DNA of 64,000 bases from Tethya wilhelma (GCA_964030475.1 CAXIPT010000003.1:2933183-2997182); one strand, 5' to 3'; positions 1 to 11,151 are shown, counted from the first letter of the stretch. The notes: a model not told the origin generated them from the sequence alone. Numbers and translations: made by a program.

Positions 1-45
1 ATCCCACTTGCAGTTTAATGTGTGTGTGTGTTGATGGTGGCTTAC

Positions 46-199
46 ATGCCAATGTCCCTGAGCGTGGCGTAGATGTCATCTTCTGGGGGAGGGGGAGATG
101 ATGTCTCATTGTAGTAATGTCGGCTCTCTTGACGGGGGAACGGACTGAAGGGAGGAAGAACCGACCAACCCATCTCACTCAATCTCCACTCACACTAGG

Positions 200-231
<32 letters not shown>

Positions 232-741
232 CTTACACCCATCCCAAGCTGAGAGCCTCAGGGGTGTGGGAGAGTAGAGAGAGCAGGTGCATCACCTACA
301 GCACACACAGTGGTTGAGTGGGGCAGTCGCCAGGAAACACATACATACCTTTTGAAAGTTGTCCACGTCATAAAGATCTGACTCTGAAAATAGGTCTGAA
401 TCTTTGATATTGAACTTGTAGCGACAAGCACTCAGGAATGCAGATATGTTCTTGAGATAGGAGTGCTGTGATGGCAATAAGAATGACACCCACCCTCCGC
501 AGCCCTAGCCACTACAACTGACCTGCATCAGAGGCCTCGGGGTCCAGTCTGAGTCACGAATACAACCGGGCTTCAAGGTGTTCAATGAACTACACAGAAA
601 AACACCATCTCTGAGAGAGCGAGCAAAGTCAATGAGATCAACATCTGGCTTGGTGACACGGTGGGTGGGAGGGATAACACCACTGACGATGAGCCACTGA
701 CGAGCTTGATGCCACTCAAGCGTCTCGTGAGGCTCTGCCAT
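46..741 (-). CDS. VAV: Vav-family Rho GEF, N-terminal exons (partial)
   Basis: N-terminal calponin-homology (CH) domain and start of the acidic region of a Vav guanine-nucleotide exchange factor, which couples receptor tyrosine signalling to Rho/Rac GTPases in the cytosol. Four exons on the minus strand, 523-741, 349-465, 237-295 and 46-144, keep one frame with GT-AG borders (phases 0, 0, 2, 2). Seen: the CH-like stretch RVTKPDVDLIDFARSLRDGV, then YLKNISAFLSACRYKF, then DLYDVDNFQKV, in the order of vertebrate Vav. A PFP motif and a tyrosine-containing acidic segment (DDIYATL) resemble the regulatory tyrosine region. The start at 741 is the second ATG of the first exon and gives the best N-terminus. 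DH, PH, C1, SH2 and SH3 domains would lie beyond the left edge. Alternative: another CH-domain GEF, less likely given the domain order. Confidence 0.85.
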
Positions 742-1084
742 AGCTACTGACTCTACCTGTTCCAAATCACACACACGAGAACCTGTTAGAACAGTACGTT
801 ACATTCATTGGCTTACTTGACACACCTCGCTGGGATTATCACAAGGAAACCACTCTCATACACTTCACAGAATTGCTGTCCACTCCAAGAGAGAGAGAGA
901 GGGAGAAGCTGTATCTTCGCCACAACCAATCTGAAGATCTAGCAGCTTTTGGTATACTGGTACATGGTACATGGTATACGACAAATTTCCTCTCTTGATC
1001 ACGTGAGATTTAGGGAAATTCCGGGATTTCCTATCACGTTGATCTAAACATTACGTAATATCAAAAATTCAAGGCAAGCCCAAG
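742..1084. promoter_or_regulatory. Divergent intergenic region between Vav and a CARD gene
   Basis: 343 bp between the start codons of two head-to-head genes, so it must hold both 5' UTRs and promoters. It includes a short GA run near 890-905 and an AT-rich stretch near 955-1070. I see no convincing TATA box or named factor site. Confidence 0.5.
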
Positions 1085-2397
1085 ATGGAGAGCGCACTGA
1101 AGAACACGGTTCTAATAGAACAAATGAACTATCTGTGTGAGGAACTAGGAGACCCAGGGCGCTATTTCCCTTACCTTCGTTCCAAAGGAATTCTTGATAG
1201 CGAAGACTGTCAGAAAATACGTTCTGAAATCACATCTAAAGAGAAGACGACTAGGCTAGTTGAGACTATCAGAGGAAGACAGAGCGGTCGCGGAGAAGAG
1301 GCCTTTGATGTGCTAGTAGATGCACTCAAGAAACAGCGGGTTCAAGCTCATATCGCCAGACAGCTCCAAAAGGCACTAGCAAAACTCAAAGCAGACAAGG
1401 AATTAGAAAAAGGTATGCATCTCAACACATAAAATTAATTATAAAAGTGGCTTCCTTTATTTAATAACCTCTCTAAACAGGTGTTGAAAAGAAATCAGCT
1501 CCAGTGTTGAAGAAGCCCCCTGATGAGACTTGTGATCCAATGCCACCAAATGTTGGCAGTACTAGTGACCACCGAAGCCAGTTTGAGGTCCATCCTGATC
1601 ACGGCCCCCTTCCACCCCCTCCAGACATGAGCCCCCATCCCACTGACAGCACTGATGGTGGGTCTGCAATGAGTGCTGAGTATGGCCCGTTGCCTCCTTT
1701 AGTTCCGGCCACTACCAGAGAAACAGTGGCCGCTCAACAAGCAACTCCCAACAACCACATAAAGAGCTCTGTGCAAGTCCCCCATTTTACTCACAACATT
1801 ACCAAGACATCTGATTGTGAATTGGGTCCTCAGAGCCTCTCAGAAGTGACTAGTGACAGTACAATGAACAGTTGTGAAGATCAGCTTCAATCATTTGACA
1901 CTCTTACAACTCCCAGCTATCAATCTGGAGTGGATCGGGAGTCCATTGTTGACAGGCAACAGATCAGAGACCTTCAGTTGAAACTTGGTGATGTGACAAG
2001 CAAGAACAAGGAGCAGTCCATTCGCATTAAAGAGCTTGTGAGTGAGGTGGATGAGTTGAGGCGGGTGAACCGTGAGCTGGAGGAGCGCCTACGTGTGCTG
2101 GGAGAGAGACCATCCTCACTCCCCATGAGTGTTGCCTCCATTTCAGGAAAACACTCACCTTTGACCTCTCACGATGAGCCATCCCATATGCGGCCGTTTA
2201 AGGTCTCTTTGTCCACTCTATCTACAGGCACCTACCACTCCCCCCACAGCCACGGTGGTCTGCTGGAGCACCGCCTCTCTGCTAACTCGAACGAAAACAT
2301 CTCCCTCAAGTCAGCCAACAGCAACAGCTCAATCAACTCCTATGGAAGCAAGAACAGTTACACACTGCCCACTTCCGCTTCAGAGTCCCTTGTTTGA
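1085..2397 (+). CDS. CARD and coiled-coil protein
   Basis: 414-residue protein from two exons, 1085-1412 and 1481-2397, joined in frame across a 68-bp GT-AG intron. Residues about 8-100 form a helical CARD (death-fold) module; FPYLRSKGILDSEDCQKI is typical of the CARD helix 2-3 region. A Pro/Ser-rich linker follows, then a coiled coil at about residues 265-315 (heptads around RIKELVSEVDELRRVNRELE) and a Ser/Asn-rich tail. CARDs assemble homotypic signalling complexes in innate immunity and cell death. The CARD-plus-coiled-coil order recalls CARD9/CARMA proteins, but no PDZ, SH3 or guanylate-kinase part is present, so I do not assign orthology. It is head to head with Vav. A second, separate CARD gene lies at 52724. 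Confidence 0.75.
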
Positions 2398-2543
2398 ATA
2401 TACTCATTAATAATATCAATGTTGTTTGTGTGTATAGATATACCATAATCTATTATAATAATTACCAAAATAGTTAATTAAACGTTGTTTGGTGAGAGTT
2501 AATGGCCACGCCCATTAGGAAGTGAGTACGTGGAGAGCTAGCC

Positions 2544-4137
2544 ATGGAGGAGCTGGTGTGTAAAGGCCTCGAACTGTTGGAGGGGCAAATCGACCTCTTG
2601 GCAGCCACTAAAGAGGTTCATTATAGAAACACTATATTTCACTTAGCTAGTCATGTGTATGCACATCTAGCAACTGGAGCTAGATTGGCCCACTGACGAG
2701 GGATCTTGGCTGGACTTGTTGAAGATGAGGTCACATTGTCTGGGAGTGAGCCCTGCCCTGTTTGCTGCTCAGTTGCTGGCACAAACCCTTCGCTCTGATA
2801 GGGACTACAATGAAGTGAGTTAGTCGAGCCATTTTATCTATAGTACTGTATTTAAAAACATACAATTCTCAGATTCAAACTGTTGTGAGGAAGATACAAT
2901 ATTTGCAACATCGTAACCTCTTTGACACAAGCTACTGGACCAAAGCACTTGCTAAAGTGAGCCAATTTTCTTCAATTTACCCAGTGACAGCTAGGCTCCT
3001 GGTACTCAGGACTTGGAGTTGCTCCCTGCTGTGAGTGTGGTGTCCCTGGTGGAGGTGGGCCTCCTCCCCTCCCATCTCCTCCTGGCAAGGTAGCTAGTGC
3101 CCTTGGGAGCAGAAATCATTGCACCATATTTGTCCTGTAATTTTATCGTTCAGACCAACTGCAGATCTAACTACCTATCTCCAACCTGTGCTCAACAGAA
3201 GACCTTTGTTAACTAGTAAATTGAATTATGCCATTTACTATTGCATGTATGCGATGGTGCCTGCTGCTCATTAGGGCTGGCAGAATGGCTTGTTCATGAA
3301 AGTTATGTCATGGATTGTTTTGAAGCAAAGCAGCTCCTTCTCAGTTTGGTTGATGGTGAGAGTTGGTCCAGGCATAAGTATATTGCTGTGAAGTGTATTC
3401 CTCTCTAGAGTGTTACTGTTCGAGTGAAGATTTTCAAGAGTTCACTCTACTCCATGCCATTACCAATATCCCGCCTTCTCTGCTTTCTGAGCTACTCTGT
3501 GATGTACTAATGAACCACTTAATTAGCAGGGACCACCTCATATGTATGTTAATTTGGCATCCATCTAGATCTATGTACAATAATTATTGATGCAAACTTT
3601 AACCGTTGTCACAGTGCCTGAAGCCCTCTCATGTCAGGAGAAGTGGTGTGTCAATGAACTCCCATCTAACATTGCTAGTCTGCACAAAACAGTGAGTTGT
3701 TTTGTTTTTATGTCTTTAAACCACTGTGTGTATACTGCTATAGTTGATAGAGGCCATTTCTGCCCATGTCATCATGGAGAAATTGAACACAGCATTAACC
3801 CAATCAGTGGTAAGATTCACTGTTTCTAGTTAATGTATCGTTGAAATGCCCTCTCTCTCATACACACATGCTTGTCAGAATTGGTCTGCTCTGTTGAAGT
3901 TTGTGTCTTCTTTGGTCTCTTCCAGCAAAGAAACAGCTCACATCTTCCAAGGTCAGTTGATCCTCATATTTGTACAGTGTTTTATTTCTAGTATGTACTG
4001 TAGAGTATGTGGTCAATTTGACTGGGAGAGCCATTGAACAAAGGAAGAGTGTGCTCTTCCACAGCAGTCTACTTTTAGCCCGGCAGGCTGCATTCCACGG
4101 AACTCATCTTCATCCGTCATATTCATCCTGGTTTCAG
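2544..4137 (+). CDS. FANCA: Fanconi anaemia group A protein, 5' part (exons 1-11)
   Basis: N-terminal third of FANCA, scaffold of the Fanconi core ubiquitin ligase that acts on FANCD2-FANCI at interstrand crosslinks in the nucleus. Eleven exons in consistent phase: 2544-2615, 2671-2814, 2873-2956, 3010-3089, 3154-3215, 3275-3355, 3409-3543, 3615-3691, 3753-3809, 3879-3951 and 4004-4137. Recognised from collinear similarity to the human protein: an LGVSPALFAAQLL-type helix near the N-terminus, then VNWSALLKFVSSLV, then LLLARQAAFHG ending in SSWFQ. The last matches the human LVVRQAA...YADWF stretch. The next expected exon is not found downstream on this strand; it is on the minus strand at 5055-5171. 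Exon 1 uses a weak donor after a KE codon pair, so the first 24 codons are the least certain part. Confidence 0.85.
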
Positions 4138-4162
4138 GTACTCTCTCTAAATATGTATGTAC

Positions 4163-5171
4163 CTTGACATGGAGTGGGAGGAGATGAGGGGAAGAGAAGG
4201 AGACAACTGGAGCCTCGGGGACAGTGGGAAACATCTCTTGGAGGATAAGGTTAAGACGGGATATAACCTTGAGGGCTGTTGTCTGTTCTACTGCGACCAA
4301 CTGTTGAAGTAGCTCAGTTACCTTCAGCAGCTCAGGTCTGTCTCCACCAACTAGTGTGAACAGCACCATAACATGTACGTACATAATGGGGGCACAAACT
4401 ACTAGTTCACCTACCACAACTACTGGTCTCAGTTTGAGCAAAGGCTTCATACATTTGACGAGGTATCTTGTGTCGCCTAAGAGAACAACTGGTGGATGAG
4501 TTAGGAGCAAAGGAGAGCTAGCTAATCCTTACAGTGCTCTAACGAGAGATGCTCTGCCAGGCAGCTGGGCAACACAGGGGGAAGATGAGAGGAGGGTGGG
4601 TAGAAATTGACCAATGAAATAGGGGCGCTTGAAACAACTAATGAACTGGAGTGAGTCAGGCAGGACATCTGTTTCTCTGTACTCTGCCAATGCACTTTTA
4701 ACCTCCTCTACAACATGCTGTAAGAATAACAGTTATTTCTACAACATTGCAATCACAATTAGTTGCCATGATACCTGTGCAGGCTGGTGTTGTTTGGAGG
4801 TGAAGCCACTATCAGTCTCCTGTACATAGTGGGGGATTGGGCACACAACATGCAATCACCATGGCTGATAATCACCAGGTTACCTTGAGATCTTGGAGTC
4901 GTGTTTGAACAAGATCACGGTAGTCTCTATAGCTAGCCTTTGCTTGCTGAAGAAGAACACAGTTCACAGCTGATACATGAACCTAAAAAGAGACATCATA
5001 ATATACTCACAGTTGTATGTTAATAATTCACTGCATGGGTCTCAACCTAGTCACCTTAAGGCAATAGGCTGGCTCATAGGGAACAAGTTCTGTTAAACTT
5101 GAGAGCACAAACTCCAGAGCCTTCTTGGAGTTCAAACATTTCAGAGAACTGTTAGTTCGACCAAACAATGC
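4163..5171 (-). CDS. FANCA: FANCA central exons, in inverted orientation
   Basis: Six minus-strand exons (5055-5171, 4884-4982, 4775-4819, 4533-4717, 4415-4488, 4163-4350) that continue FANCA exactly where the plus-strand part stops at 4137. Seen: SKKALEFVLSSLTELVP (human SKKALVFLFTFLSELVP), RDLVQTRLQDLK (human SLAKTRLADLK), CFKRPYFIGQFLPTLL (human IFRRPYYVSHFLPALL) and RRHKIPRQMYEAF (human KRADKIPPSLYST). Phases run through without a break. Turning this block round between about 4140 and the N at 5206 would restore a normal gene order. Either the assembly placed a 1.05-kb piece backwards or the genome carries an inversion that breaks FANCA. The N at one end favours the first. Confidence 0.85.
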
Positions 5172-5235
5172 CTGCACCATGGACATGAAGGGACCAACAT
5201 AATCANATGGAAACAAAATACAAATGTTTCTTGAG

Positions 5236-8200
5236 ATGTTCAGTGATCATTTTTCTCTTCACAAAGCTTTCTTTGTGCGCACCTGGGAGCTGGTGTCTCT
5301 TCAGGTGAGAGGGCCCATGCTGGAAGTGAATGGGCAATATATACTGCTGCAGGCACATGCATACACACATCGTTTAGATTACACAACTGTCACATGACCA
5401 GTTGGTGGCAATTGCTGAGCTCAGCAGTATCTTATGGTCGTCTGACTGTGAAATGATATCATTAACAATTGAAGGGCCTGTCCCCAAAAGCACCAGTGGA
5501 CCTTCGGATGTTGTGAAGGTGATTGACTAATTGTAATCGGCTCACATGTAGTGAACTATTGCACAATGCAGAGTTTGAAAGGCTACTGTGAGAGTGTGCT
5601 GATGAATGGGCTGCCCATTGAGAGCTGTGCTGAAAGAACATCTACTCTTTCATTTTGCCGTAGTTTCATCAGCCATTGTCTGAGCTGCCCTTGCCCCCAC
5701 ACCATACCAGACGTAGTGCTGGCAAAGGTTTGATTGACTGTTTCCTGGCTGTCTGTCAAATAACTATAATATTATAATCTTTGATTGCATGACACAGTTC
5801 AAGTACCTAGAGTGCAGGGCCCCTGGCTGCAAACCAGTAGGTAAGATGCACACAAACATCAACAATTATTGTAGTGTGAGCTTGGAGTCATGTCTTGGTA
5901 CAGGTAGTGAGTTTGGAGGGGAACAAGTGGCCACCCACTCTCAGGTGAGTGCTGCCATTAGTAGTGTAATGGCTAGTGTGATGCTGGAAGGAGTGACACT
6001 CAGGGGAGAAGAGCTGCACACTCTGGCTTCTTGGTGGCTACAGTTCACTTGGAATGGGTAGTTGTATCCAGAGGTAGTCACTAGCGTTGCTAGGCAACAG
6101 CCCATGGTCTCAAGAGCCATTGCTGTGGAGTTGCTACACTCAGCAGTGCAGCTAGTGATGTTTGAGCAGCTCTCCCACAGTGGCTCTAGCCCTCTCCTCT
6201 GATCAAAGCACCTGCACAAGGATCATCGTGTTACCCACTGCATGTACTGGTTGCCAATGTGATTCACTGACCTTTGACCTTGAGAATCCAGCTGACAAGC
6301 TGCCTGTATGGCGGAGTGTAGCTGGGCCAGAGGTGAGCACTCCTCACCAGCCTGCCTCAGGGGGGTGATGCAGTAGGTGTGGCACAGGTCCCCTAGGTGG
6401 CCATCGCTGGCCTGGGCTATGTCCAGTGGGAGTCCATCAGGCAGGAGGGAGCTGAGAGCTTCGTTGCAAGACACTGGAATACTATAGAGAAGGCGATAGC
6501 CTGAGAGGTCACAGCTAGTGCCTCTAGCAAAACCAAATAGGTCCTGTGGAACATTCAATCAAACTTATTCTGACAGTGATATTCCCAGCTTACCTGGTCA
6601 ATGTACTGGCTGTCCACTTGAGGGAGAGCTAGGCCTAGCAGCACTAGTAGATTGATCATTGCAGCATATATCTCTATGAGCAGCTGCTTCTGATATTCAT
6701 GAATAATTTATAAGTGTTATCTTGCAGGCTGAATTTGGCCAGTGGTTGCTGTGGGAGCTGGCAGTGAAGGAGGATGACTTTACTGTGCCCTCTCAAAGGT
6801 GTTGTGATGGCTGCATGGCTGTATCTTCTCTACATCTCTTTCTGCCTCCACTTGTAGGGAGAGCTATCTCAGGAGCAGACTCTATGAGGAGTACCTTCCT
6901 CTGCCCTCCTCTCTTGGTGGACTGGGGGGATCACTGTCATTGGCTGCTAGACAACTGCTGGCTGCACTGGTTCAACATGGAGATGCACCCAGCTACACTG
7001 AGCTGTTGGACCTGTTTCAGGCAAGCAATCAGTGGTACACATTCTCTACAGAGCTGGTTCACTTTCCCACCATAGTGTGTGTGCATGAGTGGAGTGCCAG
7101 AGGACCCTAGTCAAGATGCTACTCTACTGGTGGATGCTGTTCTCACATATTTGCCTCTTGTAAGTTTGAAGCATCTATTGTCTGTAGTTGAGCCATTCAT
7201 TGACTGTTTCTACTCAGGCAAAGAAAACCAACGCCACTTTCAACTCCATTATAAAGTTAGTCCATCACACATGGCCCCCTCTTGTGACCTTTGAGTGACC
7301 CCTATTACTATTATTGTTGATATTGTAGACTGTTGGTGAGTGTCCCTCCCTGGCTGCTCATCTCTGATGGCCCCACTGCTGACACAGGCTTTCTCTCCTC
7401 CCTGGCCCACTGTCTACAGCTCCTCATGGTAGGTAGCACCCACTCTGCCAGGAAAACCACTGCTAGTTAGCTAGTCCTGTGTGTGTTGTATGCAGAGCCT
7501 CTGTGCCCGCTGCTGTCTCCTGCCCTCTTCCCTCCTCTTCCACATCTCTAAGGTGGGTCCACACGAGCCCAGACTGGCTGTGTCAATCCACACTGTCTCT
7601 TACAGGGCATGGCAGCATTTGACAATGGTGTGTCTTTGTGTGATGAGCTGGTCCACCTCTCCATGCTGTATGAAGCCTCTGTTGTCGTGAGTTGCTACAT
7701 GTGGACCAGTCAGTTTTGGTTCTCAACTGGCTCCCTCACTACCCCAGGTCAATTGGCCAGCTCTCAGACACGTGATGACATCACCATCTTGTTCTGGTGT
7801 GTATTCTTGGATACATGGGTAAGCTCCTTTCATTACCTAGTGTAAGTACATACATTGATTGTTATATGTGTGCAGTGATGTTTGTCCTGAGTGTGTGAGC
7901 TGTGAGGTCCTTGGTGTGTGTCTCTACCACCATCTTCAGACTGCGCACCATGGCGTCACATCATGGGAGAGCCTTGCCACCATTGCTGACCCTGAGAGGA
8001 GAGAGAAGGTTAGCACCTACCATTGCCCCTGCCAGTGAGTGAGGGTGTGCATCTCCTGCAGGTCTTGGTGGTGGTCATGGACTGCTGCGTTAGACTCAGC
8101 ACAGAGGAGTTTCTCCTGAGAGACACTGCCCACCTTTCCCTAGCCAAGGTACCGCCAACCCACTGCCATGTGCTCTTCTCAATGCTGGTATCTCTGACTG

Positions 8201-8864
8201 GCTAGGAGTGTGCACTGGTCTGTCCTGGGGCCTTGGCTGGCTGCTGTGTGGATGGTAGTCTGCACTCTGGGTTGATCAGGAACTTGAGGTGCAAAGATAA
8301 TGCTAATAATGTCCACTAGAATTATAATAATTTAAACTTCATCCAGGTCTCAGTTCTGCTTCAACTATCAGTCAGAGTTGATGCCACTGTTTCTTCTCAG
8401 GTTAGCAATGTCACATTTTCGTTTGTTGGTTACTATGTAGAAATACTAATAGGATCCTGATGTCATTATCGGAGGATGACATCATAGCCTTTCGGCCATC
8501 TTGCCTAGCCCAGGCCCTCAGAGCTCACTCGGCCCTCTTCCACTCTCAGCTGGTATACCCACCACTGGCCAGGGGTCAGCTGCAAACACTCATATTGCTG
8601 CATTATTTATTGCAGGTCCTGGAGCCTACTTTTATACAGCAGTGTACACGCCTTGTTGAAAGGCTCATTATTGAAACCCCTCTCTCTGAAATGAAGGTAT
8701 TTCCTCAATAGTTCAAAGTGTGTATGCTTCTGTTTAGGCTGGGGTCACAGTGTTGTGTGTGCTCTGTTTATTTCTAGGAAGCTGCACAGCTGCTCCTCAG
8801 CTCATGCCACTCCACCCTGAAGCCACTCTTGGAACACAGACTCTGCCATCTCAGTCATAGCTAA
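5236..8864 (+). CDS. FANCA: FANCA 3' part to the stop codon
   Basis: FANCA resumes on the plus strand after the inverted block. Exons: 5236-5304 (upstream end probably lost at the N), 5402-5518, 5572-5727, 5798-5840, 5904-5944, 6728-6798, 6858-7020, 7076-7159, 7218-7255, 7329-7428, 7496-7552, 7606-7686, 7748-7818, 7876-8008, 8062-8148, 8206-8270, 8347-8400, 8453-8696 and 8778-8864. Key matches to human: KAFFVRTWELV, AERTSTLSFCRSF, RLYEEYLPLPSSLGG with AARQLLAALV, and a C-terminus RLVERLIIETPLSEMKEAAQ like human LQLIPRCPKKSFSHVAELL. One intron (7021-7075) is GC-AG. The 5945-6727 intron houses an antisense gene. About 25 residues present in human FANCA before the WELAVKEDDF segment were not found. 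The gene ends 18 bp before the next ATG. Confidence 0.85.
5941..6659 (-). CDS. Small secreted, possibly GPI-anchored Cys-rich protein nested in FANCA
   Basis: 193-residue protein from three exons, 6594-6659, 6279-6543 and 5941-6191, all in phase. It starts with a signal peptide (MINLLVLLGLALPQ), then has a body with about 13 cysteines and three N-glycosylation sequons near the C-terminal half (NIT, NST, NCS). It ends in a short hydrophobic tail (ITLAITLLMAAL), the pattern of a GPI-anchor signal. The ALETMGCCLATL motif resembles Cys-rich modules I associate with sponge and placozoan secreted proteins, but I cannot name a family. It lies wholly inside a FANCA intron on the opposite strand, and its stop codon overlaps the last four bases of FANCA exon 5904-5944. 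The third exon's acceptor was chosen because it alone keeps the frame. Confidence 0.65.
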
Positions 8865-8882
8865 GAGACAGTTAGCCTTAAA

Positions 8883-10538
8883 ATGACTTTAATACCTACT
8901 TTAATGTTGTTCTATTTAACTTGTGACACAGTAGTCTTCTCTCAAAGTGTTACTACAGATATCATTGCCTCATGTTGCAATCCCCCTACTGACACGTGGA
9001 CAACAAGCAGCTACAATGGAATGCTCACTGGGACACCAACGGTTGAACCTACAGCTTCAACGGTGAGAGATACACCATTTGAGATCATGAAGGCAAGTTT
9101 CATCATTGCTTCATCTGCTGTTGGACACACTTCAATGGCTGCTACAACTCCTCATAAGACCCCCACTTCGTCTCCCATTGAATCGGTCTCCACTTCATCT
9201 CCCATTGAATTGGTCCCCACTTCGTCTCCTGTTCAATCAGTCCCCACTTCGTCTATTGAATTGGTCCCCACTTTGTCTCCTATTGAATTGGTCCCCACTT
9301 CGTCTCCTGTTCAAACACTCCCCACATCGTCTATTGAATTGATCCCCACTTTGTCTATTGAATTGGTCCCCACTTCGTCTCCTGTTCAATCAGTCCCCAC
9401 TTCGTCTATTGAATTGGTCCCCACTTTGTCTCCTATTGAATTGGTCCCCACTTCGTCTCCTGTTCAATCAGTCCCCACTTCGTCTATTGAATTGGTCCCC
9501 ACTTTGTCTCCTATTGAATTGGTCCCCACTTCGTCTCCTGTTCAATCACTCCCCACATCGTCTATTGAATTGATCCCCACTTTGTCTATTGAATTGGTCC
9601 CCACTTCGTCTCCTGTCCAATCACTCCCCACTTCGTCTCCCATTGAATTGGTCCCCACTTCGTCTCCCATTGAATTGGTCCCCACTTCCTCTCCCATTGA
9701 ATTGGTCCCCACTTCGTCTCCCATTGAATTGGTCCCCACTTCGTCTCCCATTGAATTGGTCCCCACTTCGTCTCCCATCGAATTGGTCCCCACTTCGTCT
9801 CCCATCGAATTGGTCCCCACTTCGTCTCCCATCGAATTGGTCCCCACTTCATCTCCCATTGAGTTGGTCTCCACTTCATCCCGTGTTCAATCTATCCCCA
9901 CCTTGTCTCCTGTTCAATTAATCCCCACTTCGTCTCCTGTCAATTTTACTTCGCTGTCAGTGCCAAAGGTGTGTGCGTATTGTGTATCTACTGTTTGTGT
10001 TGTATTTCAATGTTGATGCATGCATGCAGGTATCAGCCACCCCTACTGCTGTTCTAGTGTACACACTACAATTTGAAAGAATTATTAAGATAAACGTAAG
10101 TGAGAGGGCAGTCACAGAACAAAGCATTGCTGGTGGTCTGGCGGCTGCTCTCATGTTGGATGTATCGGAGATCCTAGGGGTGGAGCTTGTCAGAGAGAGT
10201 GCAGAGGATGGGGTGATAGCATTTCATGAAGTTCTCTTCACTTTGGGAGCAGAGCATTCAGAGCAAGTGGAGCAGCTCCGGGACCAAGTGAGTCTGTTCC
10301 ACTCTCTCTCTATGTTGCCATGGTGATACTATATCCCCTCACAGCTGTTATCAGGGGAGGTGGTGGGCGTGGCTGTTTCCTCGTCTGATGTTGTTCCTGT
10401 CACAGCCATCTTCAGTGGAAGGTCACCAACTGCAAGTAAGTTAGCTGCACTCATTGAGTCAACCTGTAGCACAGTTTCTGAAATGCTCCCAAAAAGTTAT
10501 GTTTAGACTGTCGATATTCTTTCAGAATGCTCACTGAT

Positions 10539-10577
<39 letters not shown>

Positions 10578-11151
10578 CATTATACCGTATAGCGGGTAAA
10601 CTTGGCGAGAATTAAATTTGGCGAATTGGCGAATTATTCTTCAAATCACCAAATTAAAAATCGCCAAACAGTTTAATACACACGTGCGCCCATATAAACA
10701 AACTATGCAGCGTACGGAATTGAATCGTCAAATTAAAAATCGCCAATAATTCCAAAATGGCAATTCGCCAAATTTTAAGCCTGCCAAATTTACCCGTTAT
10801 ACGGTAGGTACAACTGAAGGTGGTGACATTGGTCTGGGTGGCGGAGCTATAGCTGGGATAGCAGTGGGTGTGGCACTAGCTCTACTGGTGGCGCTGGTGG
10901 TGGGAGGGACGCTCTCTGTGGGCTGTGTCAGCAGAAGCAGAAGGTCAAAGGAGAGTGAGGTTAGTGCACTCCTAGTCACATGACCCTCTTGTTATCTTGT
11001 ATATGGTACACATGTACATCAGGTGATTTCTAACTTGCGTTCTACATATGGCTACCAGTTCACCAGTTCTGCCCCATCTCAATGGCCTCCAGTCTCTCCT
11101 CTCTTGGTTGGAGAAACTCACGTTTTATCAGACGATTTGCACAAGTCATGA
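8883..11151 (+). CDS. Mucin-like single-pass membrane protein with Ser/Thr/Pro repeats
   Basis: 571-residue type I membrane protein from five exons: 8883-9968, 10030-10287, 10345-10435, 10808-10959 and 11023-11151. It has an N-terminal signal peptide (TLMLFYLTCDTVVFS), then about 260 residues of 9-residue repeats of the form PTSSPIELV that should be densely O-glycosylated. A non-repetitive, possibly SEA-like region follows (LMLDVSEILGVELVRESAED). Next is one transmembrane helix (AIAGIAVGVALALLVALVVG), then a basic cytoplasmic tail with several tyrosines and serines. Likely a cell-surface mucin or adhesion stalk; no family assigned. The start lies only 18 bp after the FANCA stop. The acceptor of exon 4 sits one base from the end of an inserted MITE. 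Repeat number is likely to vary and to be misassembled. Confidence 0.75.
9172..9935 (+). repeat. 27-bp coding minisatellite (PTSSPIELV repeats)
   Basis: About 28 units of a 27-bp motif, with 24-bp variants lacking one codon, arranged partly as higher-order blocks (Q-type, I-type and short units recur in order between 9230 and 9630). The downstream half is more homogeneous. All units keep the reading frame. Confidence 0.9.
10583..10806. mobile_element. MITE with TACCGTATAGCGGG termini
   Basis: 224-bp element with imperfect terminal inverted repeats of about 25 bp (left TACCGTATAGCGGGTAAACT, right its inverse ending TATACGGTA) and an AT-rich, internally self-complementary body. TA may be the target duplication. 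It lies in intron 3 of the mucin gene and ends one base before exon 4. Relatives occur at 25145, 39576 and 41698. Confidence 0.8.

Noticed and set aside
117..317. Open frame on the plus strand over the Vav region
   Set aside because: It runs antisense to phased Vav exons and through an AC microsatellite; no coding character.
5789..6180. Plus-strand open frames (SSVMASVMLEGVTLRGEELH and VARQQPMVSRAIAVELLHS) as extra FANCA exons
   Set aside because: They match no part of FANCA I know and are the mirror of a minus-strand exon with Cys pattern and glycosylation sites. I kept the minus-strand reading, though not with full certainty.
9542..9879. Minus-strand repeat ORFs (GTNSMGDEV type) opposite the mucin repeats
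   Set aside because: Any frame of a 27-bp repeat without stops stays open on both strands; the plus strand has a signal peptide, membrane helix and phased exons.
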